This document shows, in pieces, positions 51,640 through 60,157 of a stretch of DNA of 64,000 bases. This stretch comes from Mesoterricola sediminis (lineage in GTDB: Bacteria; Acidobacteriota; Holophagae; Holophagales; Holophagaceae): positions 3,703,001 through 3,767,000 of the forward strand of contig NZ_AP027081.1 in assembly GCF_030295425.1 (NCBI RefSeq), read 5' to 3'. The translations under genes were made by a program, and so were the position numbers. Under the pieces are notes generated by a model, which searched no databases, was not told where the DNA came from, and saw only the letters and a program-made list of their open reading frames with translations. Position 1 is the first letter of the stretch. The number at the start of each line of letters is the position of its first letter.

Positions 51640-52737
51640 TCACCGGTACCGCGCGATCCAGTGCGCGTAGGGCGGGGGCAGGGTCCGGGCGGCGGCGTCC
51701 TCGAGGCCCAGCTCCCGGGCCGCGTGGAACGGCCAGTGGGGATCGTCCAGGAAGGGGCGGCCCAGGGTGTAGAGGTCGAGCTGGCCTTCCCGCAGGAGGG
51801 CGTCGGCCTCCCGGGCGTCGCGGCTGAGGTTCCAGCTGGTGCCCACCGGGAGGCCCGTGGCCTCCCGGATCCGGCGCGCGTGGGGCAGCAGCATGCCGGG
51901 GCCCCAGGGGATCTGCGCGTCCGGCGTGTTGAAGCCCATGGAGACGTCCACGAAGTCCAGGCCGCCGTCCTTCATGCGGTTGAGCAGGTCCACCGATTCC
52001 AGGAACATGGCCTCGTCGTCGCCGTGGAACTCCACGACGCCGAGCCGCACGTTGAGCACCCGGTCCTCCGGCCACACTTCCCGGACGGCCCGGAAGGTCT
52101 CGAGGAGGAAGCGGGCCCGGTTCTCCGCGCTGCCCCCGTAGGCGTCGGTGCGCGCGTTGACCAGGGGCGAGAAGAACGCCTGGGCCAGGTAGCCGTGGGC
52201 CATGTGCAGCTGGAGCCACTGGAACCCCAGGTCCCGGGCCCGGACGGCCGCGGCCACCGTGTCCGCCTGGACCCGCCGGATGTCCTCCAGGGTCATGGCC
52301 CGGGGCACCCGGTCGAGGCCCTTGCCGAAGGCCGCGGCCGACGGCGCCAGGGTCTCCCAGGCGTTGGGCTGGCCCAGGGGGATGTGATCGTCACCCTCCC
52401 ACGGCCGGTTGGCAGAGGCCTTCCGGCCCGCGTGGCCGATCTGGAGGCCCGCCACCGCGCCCGCGCTCCGGATGCCCGCGACCACCGGCTCCAGGGCCGC
52501 GGCCTGGGCGTCGTTCCACAGGCCCAGGTCCGCCCAGGTGATGCGGCCTTCGGGGGAGACGGCGGTGGCCTCCACCACCACGAGCCCGGCGCCGCCCCGG
52601 GCCAGGGAGCCGTAGTGGACGCGGTGCCAGTCCGTGGCCCGGCCCTCGTCGGCCATGTACTGGCACATGGGCGGCACGGCGATGCGGTTGCGCAGGGTGA
52701 CGCCCTTGAGGGCGAGGGGGTCGAACAGTCCGGGCAT
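51640..52737 (-). CDS. Old yellow enzyme family NADH:flavin oxidoreductase (YqjM-like)
   Basis: 365 aa from the ATG at 52737 (GGAGG upstream). FMN-binding TIM barrel with the YqjM-class redox residue C25 and Y27 (PPMCQYMAD), QIGHAGRKAS, the active-site H-M-A-H-G-Y-L segment (QLHMAHGYLAQAFFSPLVN, NARTDAYGGSAENRARF) and the C-terminal FMN phosphate site LGRPFLDDPHW. Reduces activated C=C bonds or nitro compounds with NAD(P)H. Divergent from the MarR gene, which probably represses it in the absence of electrophiles (inference from the usual pairing). Confidence 0.94.
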   Translation of the reverse strand: MPGLFDPLALKGVTLRNRIAVPPMCQYMADEGRATDWHRVHYGSLARGGAGLVVVEATAVSPEGRITWADLGLWNDAQAAALEPVVAGIRSAGAVAGLQIGHAGRKASANRPWEGDDHIPLGQPNAWETLAPSAAAFGKGLDRVPRAMTLEDIRRVQADTVAAAVRARDLGFQWLQLHMAHGYLAQAFFSPLVNARTDAYGGSAENRARFLLETFRAVREVWPEDRVLNVRLGVVEFHGDDEAMFLESVDLLNRMKDGGLDFVDVSMGFNTPDAQIPWGPGMLLPHARRIREATGLPVGTSWNLSRDAREADALLREGQLDLYTLGRPFLDDPHWPFHAARELGLEDAAARTLPPPYAHWIARYR

Positions 52738-52763
52738 GGGAACCTCCGCGAGGGACAGGTTCC

Positions 52764-52820
52764 AAATTAATTGCACGCGCCGACTATTTCAAATAAAAAC
52801 TATTTGACGCTGCAAATTTT
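52764..52820. promoter_or_regulatory. AT-rich divergent promoter with MarR operator candidate
   Basis: The perfect inverted repeat TCAAATA (52789-52795) / TATTTGA (52801-52807) lies midway between the two divergent starts, nested within an outer repeat TTGCA (52771-52775) / TGCAA (52811-52815). The length suits a MarR dimer site. Confidence 0.55.
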
Positions 52821-52859
52821 GTCTTGTGCCATGATTCTGGGGCAGCCCCCGGAGGCGCG

Positions 52860-53324
52860 ATGGCCCCACAACCCCCAGAAGGCACGGTCCTGGCCCGGAA
52901 CTGGGGCGCCCTGTCGCTGCTCCACGCGCACGTCCAGGGCCACCTGGAGCGGGTCCTCGCGGAGGGCTGGGGCCTCTCCGCCCGGGAATACGACCTCCTG
53001 GACGTCCTCAGCCGGCAGCACGCGGGTCCCGGCGGCCACCTCCAGATGAAGCAGGTGGCGGACGCGGTCCTCCTGAGCCAGAGCGCGACGACGCGCCTGG
53101 TGACCCGGCTCGAGGAGCGGGGCCTCCTGGCGCGCTTCTTCTGTCCCACGGACCGCCGGGGCATCTACACCAACGTCACCCCCGAGGGCTTCGCCGTCCT
53201 GGAGCGGGCCCGGCCCGCCCACGACGCGGCGCTGGCGGAGGCCTTCGCCGCCGCGCGGCGCGAGCCCGCCTCCCGGCCCCTGGTCGCGGCCCTCGAGGCC
53301 TTCTGGAAGGGCCGCCAGGCCTGA
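52860..53324 (+). CDS. MarR-family transcriptional regulator
   Basis: 154 aa from the ATG at 52860 (GGAGG upstream). Winged helix: LSAREYDLLDVLSR, then LQMKQVADAVLLSQSATTRL (recognition helix) and RRGIYTNVTPEG wing. A Cys in RFFCPTDRR sits at the start of the wing and might be redox-active. Divergent from the old yellow enzyme gene; its stop directly abuts that of the convergent MFS gene. Confidence 0.92.
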   Translation: MAPQPPEGTVLARNWGALSLLHAHVQGHLERVLAEGWGLSAREYDLLDVLSRQHAGPGGHLQMKQVADAVLLSQSATTRLVTRLEERGLLARFFCPTDRRGIYTNVTPEGFAVLERARPAHDAALAEAFAAARREPASRPLVAALEAFWKGRQA

Positions 53325-54548
53325 TCAGGACCGGCGGCGCGCCACGAGGCTCAGGACCGACGCGCCCACGGCCAGGCCCGCCACGCCCTGCCATCCCGCG
53401 CGCTGGAAGAGCGCCGAGGCCAGGGCCGACCCCGCCGCCATGCCCAGGAACATGCCCACGTAGAGCACCGCGTTGAGGCGGCTGCGGGCCTCGGGCTCCA
53501 GGCCGTAGACGAGGGTCTGGTGGGCGATGAGGGTGGACTGGACGCCGAGATCGAAGCCCACCGCGCTCACGCCGAGCACCCAGAGCCGGGTCTGCGGGGC
53601 CATCCAGGGGAAGGCGAGCATGGGCAGGAAGGCCGCCAGGGTCAGGACGGCGCCGGCCCCGGCCACCCAGGCCGGCCCCCTGCGGTCCGCAAGCCGGCCC
53701 GCCAGGGGTGCCAGGAGGGCCCCCGCCGCGCCCGCGAGCCCGTAGGCGCCGGCCGCGGCGGAGCCCAGGTGGAAGGGCGCGCCGTGGAGGTACACGGCCA
53801 GGGTCGACCAGAAGCCGCTGAAGCCCACCGCGAGCAGCCCCTGGGCCAGGGCCGCGCGGCGCAGGGCCGGGTGGCGGCGCAGGAGCGCGGCCAGGGTCAG
53901 CAGCAGGTCCCCGTAAGCGAGGGACGTGGTGGGGCGGAAGGCGGGGAGGCGGCGCCACGCGGCCGCCAGGATCCCGGCGACGCTGAGGGCGGCCCCGCCG
54001 AAGGTCCACCGCCAGCCGAAGCGGGCCCCCACCACCCCGCTGACCACCCGCGACAGGAGGATGCCCAGGAGGAGCCCCGTCATGACGTAGCCCACCATCT
54101 GGCCCCGGGTGCGCTCGGGCGCGAGGGCCGCGGCGGCGGGGACGAAGTCCTGGGCGAGGGTCGCGGCCAGCCCCACCAGGAGGCTCCCCGCCAGGAGCTG
54201 GGCCAGCGAGCCCGCCGAGGCCACCAGCAGGAGGGCCGCGATGAGCACGGCCCCCTTGGCCAGGATCACCCGCTTGCGGTCGTACCGGTCCCCCAGGGGC
54301 GCCAGGAAGAGCAGGCCCAGGGCGTACCCGCACTGGGTGAGGGTCGGCATCCAGCCGATGGCCTGGCTCCCGGCGCCCAGGCTCTCCGCCAGCAGGCCCA
54401 GGAGGGGCTGGTTGTAGTAGAGGGTGGCCACCGACAGGCCGGCCCCGGCGCCGATGAGGCCCAGGAGGCCCGGGGTCAATACCTCTTGCGAATGAACGGG
54501 GACGGCGGCCGATGCCGGGGCGGTGAGGGGTTCGGGGTGCCAGGCCAT
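53325..54548 (-). CDS. MFS transporter
   Basis: 407 aa with 12 predicted helices. Motif A is GDRYDRKRVI between helices 2 and 3, and a second, weaker copy GRLADRRG between helices 8 and 9. N-terminal half VATLYYNQPLLGLLAES is characteristic of the YnfM/DHA1-type efflux group. Probable drug or metabolite exporter. Divergent from the LysR gene, the likely regulator. Confidence 0.9.
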   Translation of the reverse strand: MAWHPEPLTAPASAAVPVHSQEVLTPGLLGLIGAGAGLSVATLYYNQPLLGLLAESLGAGSQAIGWMPTLTQCGYALGLLFLAPLGDRYDRKRVILAKGAVLIAALLLVASAGSLAQLLAGSLLVGLAATLAQDFVPAAAALAPERTRGQMVGYVMTGLLLGILLSRVVSGVVGARFGWRWTFGGAALSVAGILAAAWRRLPAFRPTTSLAYGDLLLTLAALLRRHPALRRAALAQGLLAVGFSGFWSTLAVYLHGAPFHLGSAAAGAYGLAGAAGALLAPLAGRLADRRGPAWVAGAGAVLTLAAFLPMLAFPWMAPQTRLWVLGVSAVGFDLGVQSTLIAHQTLVYGLEPEARSRLNAVLYVGMFLGMAAGSALASALFQRAGWQGVAGLAVGASVLSLVARRRS

Positions 54549-54562
54549 GGTCGGTCTCCTGT

Positions 54563-54582
54563 CTGATCCAATGCAGGATCAG
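54563..54582. promoter_or_regulatory. Inverted repeat, candidate LysR operator
   Basis: CTGATCC (54563-54569) and GGATCAG (54576-54582) form a perfect 7-bp inverted repeat with a 6-bp spacer, 15 bp before the MFS start. On the other side TATACT (54632-54637) lies 8 nt before the LysR ATG, suggesting a nearly leaderless regulator mRNA. Confidence 0.5.
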
Positions 54583-54645
54583 TGTCCGGCCGGAGCTCCA
54601 TCCTGCGTAGGCCCGCCGGGGGCATGAGGCTTATACTTCTGGCGT

Positions 54646-55608
54646 ATGGCCAAGCCCCTCCCTCACCATCCCCCCTCCCCGTCCCCCGCGGACCGCCTGG
54701 AGCTCTGGCAGACCTTCGTGCGCATCGTCGAGGCGGGGAACCTCACCGCCGCCGCCCGCCACCTGCGCACCACCCAGCCCACGGTGAGCCGCCGCCTCCA
54801 GCAGCTGGAGGCGGCCACCGGTGTCCACCTGGTCCAGCGCACCACCCACAGCTTCCGCCTCACCCGCGAGGGCGAGGCCTGCTACGAGCGGGTCAAGCGC
54901 CTCCTGGCGGACTGGGAGGGCTTCGAGACGGAACTCTCCCTGCCCGCCGGCGACCCCGAGGGCACCCTGCGCGTCGTGGTGCCCCACGCCTTCGGCCAGG
55001 AGGTGCTGGTCGGGCCCCTGGCGACCTTCCTGGAGCGCCACGCCCGCGTCGCGGTGGAGTGGATCCTCCATGACGAGCCCGGCCACTTCATCGCCGCGGG
55101 CATCGACTGCGCGCTCCAGGTGGGGGAGGTGCAGGATCCCAACCTGGTGGCGATCCGCCTGGCCCAGGTGCCCCGCATCGCCGTGGCGGCCCCCGCCCTC
55201 CTGGGAGCGGCCCCGCCCCGGACCCCGGAGGACCTGGCGGCCCTGCCCTGGCTCGCCCTGCGCACCTACTACCACCGGGAGGTGGCCCTGGTCCACGCCG
55301 CCACCGGCGAGACCCGCACGTTCCGCATCCAGCCCCGCCTGAGCACGGACAACCTGGTCGCCCTCCGCGCCGCGGCCTCGGCCGGCCTCGGCGCCTGCGT
55401 GGGATCGGCGTGGATCTTCGCGGAGGACCTGGCCCGGGGGCGGCTCGTGCAGCCCCTGCCCGCGTGGCGCGGCACCCCCCTGCCCCTCAGCCTCGTCTAC
55501 CCCTACGCCCCCAGCTACCCCACCCGGCTGCGGCGCTTCGTGGAGACCATGCGGGACCAGGTGCCCGCGCTGTTCGAGGCCATGAACGCGGCCCCGGGCG
55601 GCGCCTGA
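54646..55608 (+). CDS. LysR-family transcriptional regulator
   Basis: 320 aa. Winged helix at about 18-80: LELWQTFVRIVEAGNLTAAA then TTQPTVSRRLQQLEAATG, and the C-terminal effector-binding domain (about 105-305), which contains the AaeR/DmlR-like pattern DCALQVGEVQDPNLVAIRLA. No ribosome site before the ATG. Divergent from the MFS exporter. Confidence 0.93.
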   Translation: MAKPLPHHPPSPSPADRLELWQTFVRIVEAGNLTAAARHLRTTQPTVSRRLQQLEAATGVHLVQRTTHSFRLTREGEACYERVKRLLADWEGFETELSLPAGDPEGTLRVVVPHAFGQEVLVGPLATFLERHARVAVEWILHDEPGHFIAAGIDCALQVGEVQDPNLVAIRLAQVPRIAVAAPALLGAAPPRTPEDLAALPWLALRTYYHREVALVHAATGETRTFRIQPRLSTDNLVALRAAASAGLGACVGSAWIFAEDLARGRLVQPLPAWRGTPLPLSLVYPYAPSYPTRLRRFVETMRDQVPALFEAMNAAPGGA

Positions 55609-55635
55609 GCCGCCCGGGGCCGTCGCCGGACCCGC

Positions 55636-57699
55636 CTACTGGCCGCCCTTCGGGGGCAGGGCCAGGCCGTAGTAGTACTTGTCGAAGAAGGGCTTGAAGT
55701 CCTGCCGGGTGACCGCCTCGAGGACCATCCGCACGTCGTCCGTGGTGACGAACTTGTCCTTGAAGTTGATCTGCATGGACTTCATGAAGCGCCAGAAGTC
55801 CTTGTCCCCGATCCGCTCGCGGATGCGCTGGAGCAGGAAGGGCCCCTTCCCGTAGAGCAGGGCGAACCGGATGAGCGCGGAATGTCGCCTGTCCTTCGCC
55901 AGGTGGATGCGGTTGGCCATCGGAATGGGGCCGAGGGGCGCCGCGAATTCCGCGTTGACCTTCCAGCGGCCCACGACGCCGTCGAAGGCCGAGTCGCCCT
56001 TGCCCCGGACGAACTTCATGGCCTCGCCGCTCATGTACTCCGCGAAGGCCTCGTCCAGCCACTCCTCCTCGGCCGAGGGGGTCTTCAGGAGGCCGCCCCA
56101 GTACTGGTGGGCCACCTCATGGGCGATGCGCTGGTTGAGGCCGTGGGTGAAGAACTTGGCGAAGTCGTCCGTCTTGCCCTCGAAGGCCTCGTCGCTCAGG
56201 ATCATCATCCCCGGAGGGGCCTGCCCGTAGCCCAGGTCCCGGTCCTGCACGATGACGAACTCGTCGTAGGGGAAGGGGGCGAGGATCTCGCCGTAGAGGT
56301 CGATGAAGGCGTTGGCGAGTTTGGCGATCTGCTTGGACTGGACGCCGGCCGAGACGTAGCTGGCCACGTTGATCCGGCGCTTCCCGAAGACCTCCTCGGT
56401 CAGCACGAACTTGCCAATGAACAACGCGTAGTTGCACACGGGCCGGTTGAAGGCGACGCGCATCACGTTCATGCCGTCCTCCTCGGACCGCTTGATGGTC
56501 TCGCCGCCCGAAACGGCCACCCAGGCCTTGGGAGTGCGGACCTCGGCGCGGAGGGTGTAGTACTCGCCCGACGCCTCCGGCAGGGGGAACCACGGCTCGA
56601 TGTCGAACTTGAAGCAGTCCACGTTGTCCGGATTGAACAGGAGCCGGCCCTGGATCTCGACCCGCAGGGTGATCACCTCGTCGGGGGAAGCGGTGCGGCC
56701 GAGGTCCACCAGCAGATCATTGTTCCCGTGGTGGAACGCCAGGGCGCGCCCGGCGGCGTCCGTGACCGAGGTGACCCGGACGGGCGAGGCCTCCCACAAC
56801 CGGGCGCCGAAGCGGTAGAGCTTGCTGTTGAGGCGCAGGGGCAGCACCCGCATGGCCTCGAAGGGAACCACCGTCTCGACCGCCGTCAGGGCGGCCATGC
56901 CGGTCGGCTCTGCCGTCAACTTCAGGTCCACATCCTTGAGGATGTACCGGGGGTCCGAAGGCACGCCCGGCTTCCACCCCAGGGGCTGGAAGGACAGGGG
57001 CTGGAAGTGGTGGTATTCCTCGTTGTTGTGGAACTCCACGTGGATGGCGTCGAGGGCCTCCACCTTGCTCCAGGCCTCGTCGAGGCGGTAAATGAGCGCG
57101 AACTTGCCGCTCCGGAGTTCGGCCACGGCCGCGGCCTTGCCCGGGGCATTCCGGGAGGCGTAGGCCAGCAGTTCCTCCTTCCCGTGCCAATAGGGGGCCG
57201 TCAGCTGCCCGACCTGGAAGTCCAGCCGGAACCGCTTGGCGTGTTCCTGGAAGGCCTTGTCGAGGTCGGCGTCGGTGGCGGCGGGGCCGTTGAGCAGGCT
57301 CTCGGGCGCCCCCAGGACGAGGCCATCCTCCACCGGCATCGCGGCGCCGAGGCTGCCGTCCTTCTCCTCCCACTTGTAGTTCAGGACGCCCATGGGCGTG
57401 GAGCTGTTCTCCCCGTTGTACCGGAACACCTTGATATCGGGCTGGAAGGTGGAGACGTAGCGGAAGGAGCCGGCCCCCGTGAAGTACAGGCCCACGCAGG
57501 TGCCGTTGGCCATGACGCGGTCGGCCACCCCGGACTTCACGGTGAGTTCCGCGCGCCCGGTCTTCCAGGTGAGGCCGCTCACCTGCCGGGGGGTGCCGGC
57601 CAAGGTGAGCTTGAAACCCAACGGAAGGCCCGCCGGAGGGGCCTGGGCGAAGGCCAGGGATGAACAGAGGGTTATAAGGCATCGAAGCCAGAAACGCAT
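55636..57699 (-). CDS. Secreted M1-family aminopeptidase-like metallopeptidase
   Basis: 687 aa with a signal peptide (ends SSLAFAQA). Zinc site H527-E-V-A-H531 with E550 in WLDEAFAEY, exactly the M1 spacing. The N-terminal about 230 residues precede the usual M1 saddle domain and are not recognised. The GxMEN motif is replaced by APPGMMIL, so exopeptidase specificity may differ. Probably periplasmic or extracellular. No operon partner. Confidence 0.9.
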   Translation of the reverse strand: MRFWLRCLITLCSSLAFAQAPPAGLPLGFKLTLAGTPRQVSGLTWKTGRAELTVKSGVADRVMANGTCVGLYFTGAGSFRYVSTFQPDIKVFRYNGENSSTPMGVLNYKWEEKDGSLGAAMPVEDGLVLGAPESLLNGPAATDADLDKAFQEHAKRFRLDFQVGQLTAPYWHGKEELLAYASRNAPGKAAAVAELRSGKFALIYRLDEAWSKVEALDAIHVEFHNNEEYHHFQPLSFQPLGWKPGVPSDPRYILKDVDLKLTAEPTGMAALTAVETVVPFEAMRVLPLRLNSKLYRFGARLWEASPVRVTSVTDAAGRALAFHHGNNDLLVDLGRTASPDEVITLRVEIQGRLLFNPDNVDCFKFDIEPWFPLPEASGEYYTLRAEVRTPKAWVAVSGGETIKRSEEDGMNVMRVAFNRPVCNYALFIGKFVLTEEVFGKRRINVASYVSAGVQSKQIAKLANAFIDLYGEILAPFPYDEFVIVQDRDLGYGQAPPGMMILSDEAFEGKTDDFAKFFTHGLNQRIAHEVAHQYWGGLLKTPSAEEEWLDEAFAEYMSGEAMKFVRGKGDSAFDGVVGRWKVNAEFAAPLGPIPMANRIHLAKDRRHSALIRFALLYGKGPFLLQRIRERIGDKDFWRFMKSMQINFKDKFVTTDDVRMVLEAVTRQDFKPFFDKYYYGLALPPKGGQ

Positions 57700-57776
57700 G
57701 GCGGGGTCCTTGAAAAAGGCGAAGCGATGGATTTGATGCCTCCATTCTCACCCAGGAAACCCCTGCCTGGAAGCAA

Positions 57777-57812
57777 AATGGCCCGCGGGATCCTGCCGGG
57801 CCGCGGGCCATT
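57777..57812 (-). terminator. Intrinsic terminator of the aldo-keto reductase gene
   Basis: AATGGCCCGCGG (57777-57788) pairs perfectly over 12 bp with CCGCGGGCCATT (57801-57812). On the minus strand the stem is followed by TTTT, 7 bp after the stop codon at 57819. Confidence 0.75.
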
Positions 57813-57818
57813 GAATGA

Positions 57819-58904
57819 TCAATACGTAGCTTCCCCGGGCTGGATGGAGAAGGGGCTGGGAGCCCCGTACACCCCATTCACCGTGGTCCCGGCGTTATGA
57901 ATGGACGGGAATATCGGCATCATGCTCTGGGGGAACCCGAAGGTGGGCCGGGTCAGCTCGTCCAGCCGGGCCACGGCCTCCGGCGCCAGCTTCAGGTCCA
58001 GGGCCCCCACGTTGTCCTCCAGCTGGGCCAGGCGCCGGGCGCCGATGATGGGGGAGGCCACACCGGGCCGGCCGCACACCCAGGCCAGGGCGACCCGGGC
58101 CACGGTCGTCCCGTGGGCCGCGGCGATGGCCGCCAGCTCATCGATCAGGGCGAAGGCCCGGTCGTTCAGGGCCGCGTCCAGGAAGGGACCCCGGTCCCGC
58201 GGCTGGGAGGCCGCCGTGAGCCGGGTGTACTTGCCGCTCAGGGCCCCGCTCTTGAGGGGGGACCAGGGGGTGATGCCGAGCCCGAATTCCAGGGCCATGG
58301 GCACCAGGTCCTGCTCCACCGAGCGCTCCAGCAGCGAGTACTCGATCTGGAGGCCGATGAACGGGGCCCAACCCCGGAAGCGGGCCAGCATGTTGGCCTC
58401 CACCACTTTCCAGGCAGGCGTATCCGACACCCCGATGTACCGGACCTTGCCCGCCTGCACCAGGGCCTCCAGGGCGGCCATCGTTTCGTCCATGGGGGTG
58501 TGCACGTCCCAGTTGTGGAGCCAGTAAAGGTCGATGTAGTCGGTCTGGAGGCGGCGCAGCGACTGCTCGCAGGCCGCGAGGATGGACTTGCGTCCCGAGC
58601 CGCCGCCGTTGGGGTCGCCGGGATAGAGGTTGCCGCTGAACTTGGTGGCGAGCACCAGGCGGTCCCGCTTGGCGGGGTGGCGGCCGAGGTGATCGCCGAT
58701 GATCTTCTCCGAGTGGCTCTTGGTGTAGAAGTTGGCGGTGTCGATGAAATTGCCGCCGAGCTCCAGGAAGCGGTCCATGATCCGGCAGGATTCCTCCACG
58801 CTGGAACCCCAGCCGAGGTCCTCGCCGAAGGTCATGGCGCCGAGGCACATGGGACTGACCCGAAGGCCGGATCGCCCGAGGGTGACGTACTGGTCGAGGG
58901 ACAT
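57819..58904 (-). CDS. Aldo/keto reductase
   Basis: 361 aa TIM barrel. Catalytic tetrad segments: Asp and Tyr in IDTANFYTKS, Lys in LATKFSGN and His in YWLHNWD. The NADPH site is seen as GITPWSPLKSGALSGKY and IIGARRLAQLEDN. Substrate unknown; general role in aldehyde or ketone reduction. Divergent from an AraC/cupin regulator, a very common arrangement in which the regulator controls the reductase. Confidence 0.94.
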   Translation of the reverse strand: MSLDQYVTLGRSGLRVSPMCLGAMTFGEDLGWGSSVEESCRIMDRFLELGGNFIDTANFYTKSHSEKIIGDHLGRHPAKRDRLVLATKFSGNLYPGDPNGGGSGRKSILAACEQSLRRLQTDYIDLYWLHNWDVHTPMDETMAALEALVQAGKVRYIGVSDTPAWKVVEANMLARFRGWAPFIGLQIEYSLLERSVEQDLVPMALEFGLGITPWSPLKSGALSGKYTRLTAASQPRDRGPFLDAALNDRAFALIDELAAIAAAHGTTVARVALAWVCGRPGVASPIIGARRLAQLEDNVGALDLKLAPEAVARLDELTRPTFGFPQSMMPIFPSIHNAGTTVNGVYGAPSPFSIQPGEATY

Positions 58905-59028
58905 GGGAACTCCTGCGTTCGGAACCCTGGGCCCGGGACCGTCCCGGGTTGCCAGGCAGCAAGCCTACGCCGCCGCGCCTGGACCCTGAATGCTTGCAAG
59001 TCCCAAAGACATGCGCGATCGTTCAGCC

Positions 59029-59952
59029 ATGCCGGACCTGCTTTCGGACATCCTCTCCCTGGCCAATCCCCAGTCCGTCGTGACGGGGGCCCTCCAGGCC
59101 GGCGGCGACTGGGCCGCGCGGTTCCCGCCGCCCGCCCAGGTCAAGTTCTTCGGCATCGCCCGGGGCGCCTGCTGGATGCGGCTGGAGGGCGCCGAGCCCG
59201 CGCGGCTGGAGGCGGGCGACGTGTTTCTGCTGTCGGCCCCCCTGGCCTTCGTGCTGGCCAGCGATCCCGCCCTGCCGCCCCTGGACGTGGCGGCCGCGTT
59301 CCGCGGCTGCGCGGACGCCGCGGCCCGCCTCAACGACGGCGACGACTTCCTGATGGTGGGCGGCCACGTGGACCTGAATCCGGACAACGGGGACCTCCTC
59401 CACGCCGTGCTGCCGCCCATGCTGCTGGCCCGCGCCGGCTCCGCCCCGGCCACGGCCTCCCAGTGGATCCTGGACCAGCTGGTCCAGGAGCGGCTGACAG
59501 GGCAGCCCGGCGCCGGCTCCGCCACCGCGCACCTGGCCCAGCTGCTCTTCCTCCACCTGCTGCGGGCCCACCTGGCCAGCCAGGAGGCCTTCCCCCCCAG
59601 CTGGATCCGGGCGATCACCGATCGTCAGCTCGCCCCCGCCCTCCGCCTCATGCACGGGGAGCCCGGCCGGTCCTGGCAGCTCGGCGAACTGGCCAAGGCC
59701 GCCGGCATGTCCCGCACGAGCTTCGCCACCCGGTTCCGGGCCGCCGCCGGCCTGCCACCCCTGGCCTACCTGACCGAGTGGCGCATGCGCTTGGCCCGGA
59801 AGGCCCTGCGGGAGACGGACACGCCGGTGTCGACCCTCGCCTTCTCCCTGGGCTACACCTCCGAGAGCGCCTTCAGCCACGCCTTCAAACGCAGCGTCGG
59901 CATCGCCCCCCAGCGCCACCGGGCCGCCCGCGAGGACCCGGCGAACGCCTAG
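59029..59952 (+). CDS. AraC-family regulator with N-terminal cupin_6 domain
   Basis: 307 aa from the ATG at 59029 (MPDLLSDILSLANPQSVVTG is the usual cupin_6 start; in-frame ATGs at 58990 and 59011 are possible). The ligand-binding cupin (about 5-170) is followed by two HTH helices (about 200-300): LGELAKAAGMSRTSFATRF and VSTLAFSLGYTSESAFSHAF. The stop codon TAG is the first TAG of the structured repeat element at 59949-60157. Confidence 0.92.
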   Translation: MPDLLSDILSLANPQSVVTGALQAGGDWAARFPPPAQVKFFGIARGACWMRLEGAEPARLEAGDVFLLSAPLAFVLASDPALPPLDVAAAFRGCADAAARLNDGDDFLMVGGHVDLNPDNGDLLHAVLPPMLLARAGSAPATASQWILDQLVQERLTGQPGAGSATAHLAQLLFLHLLRAHLASQEAFPPSWIRAITDRQLAPALRLMHGEPGRSWQLGELAKAAGMSRTSFATRFRAAAGLPPLAYLTEWRMRLARKALRETDTPVSTLAFSLGYTSESAFSHAFKRSVGIAPQRHRAAREDPANA

Positions 59953-60157
59953 TGCCGAGTCCGCCAAGGCTCCTGGATCATCCGTTCGCGATGGGAGCGG
60001 CATTGGCCGGGGGTCTGGGGGCCCGGCATGGGGCCCCCAGGGGGCGACAGTCGGGAAGGCACTGCCTTCCCGACGCCATGGGGGGCTATGCCCCCGATGG
60101 ACGTGCAGCGGCCGCTCCCCTCGGATGATTCAGGCAACTTGGCGGACGCTGCACTAG
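59949..60157. mobile_element. 209-bp MITE-like element with imperfect terminal inverted repeats and three internal hairpins
   Basis: Both ends read CTAGTGC inward. Comparing the left end with the reverse complement of the right end, TGCCGAGTCCGCCAAG matches TGCAGCGTCCGCCAAG and, after a 3-base variable patch, CCTGGATCATCCG matches CCTGAATCATCCG: about 26 of 32 positions, and GGGAGCGGC recurs further in. Inside are a 10-bp stem (60015-60024/60031-60040), an 11-bp stem (60050-60060/60064-60074) and a 10-bp stem with one mismatch (60076-60085/60091-60100). It has no coding capacity. CTAG at both borders could be a 4-bp target duplication, as in IS5-like families, or part of the repeat. It supplies the TAG stop of both flanking convergent genes. 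Confidence 0.65.
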
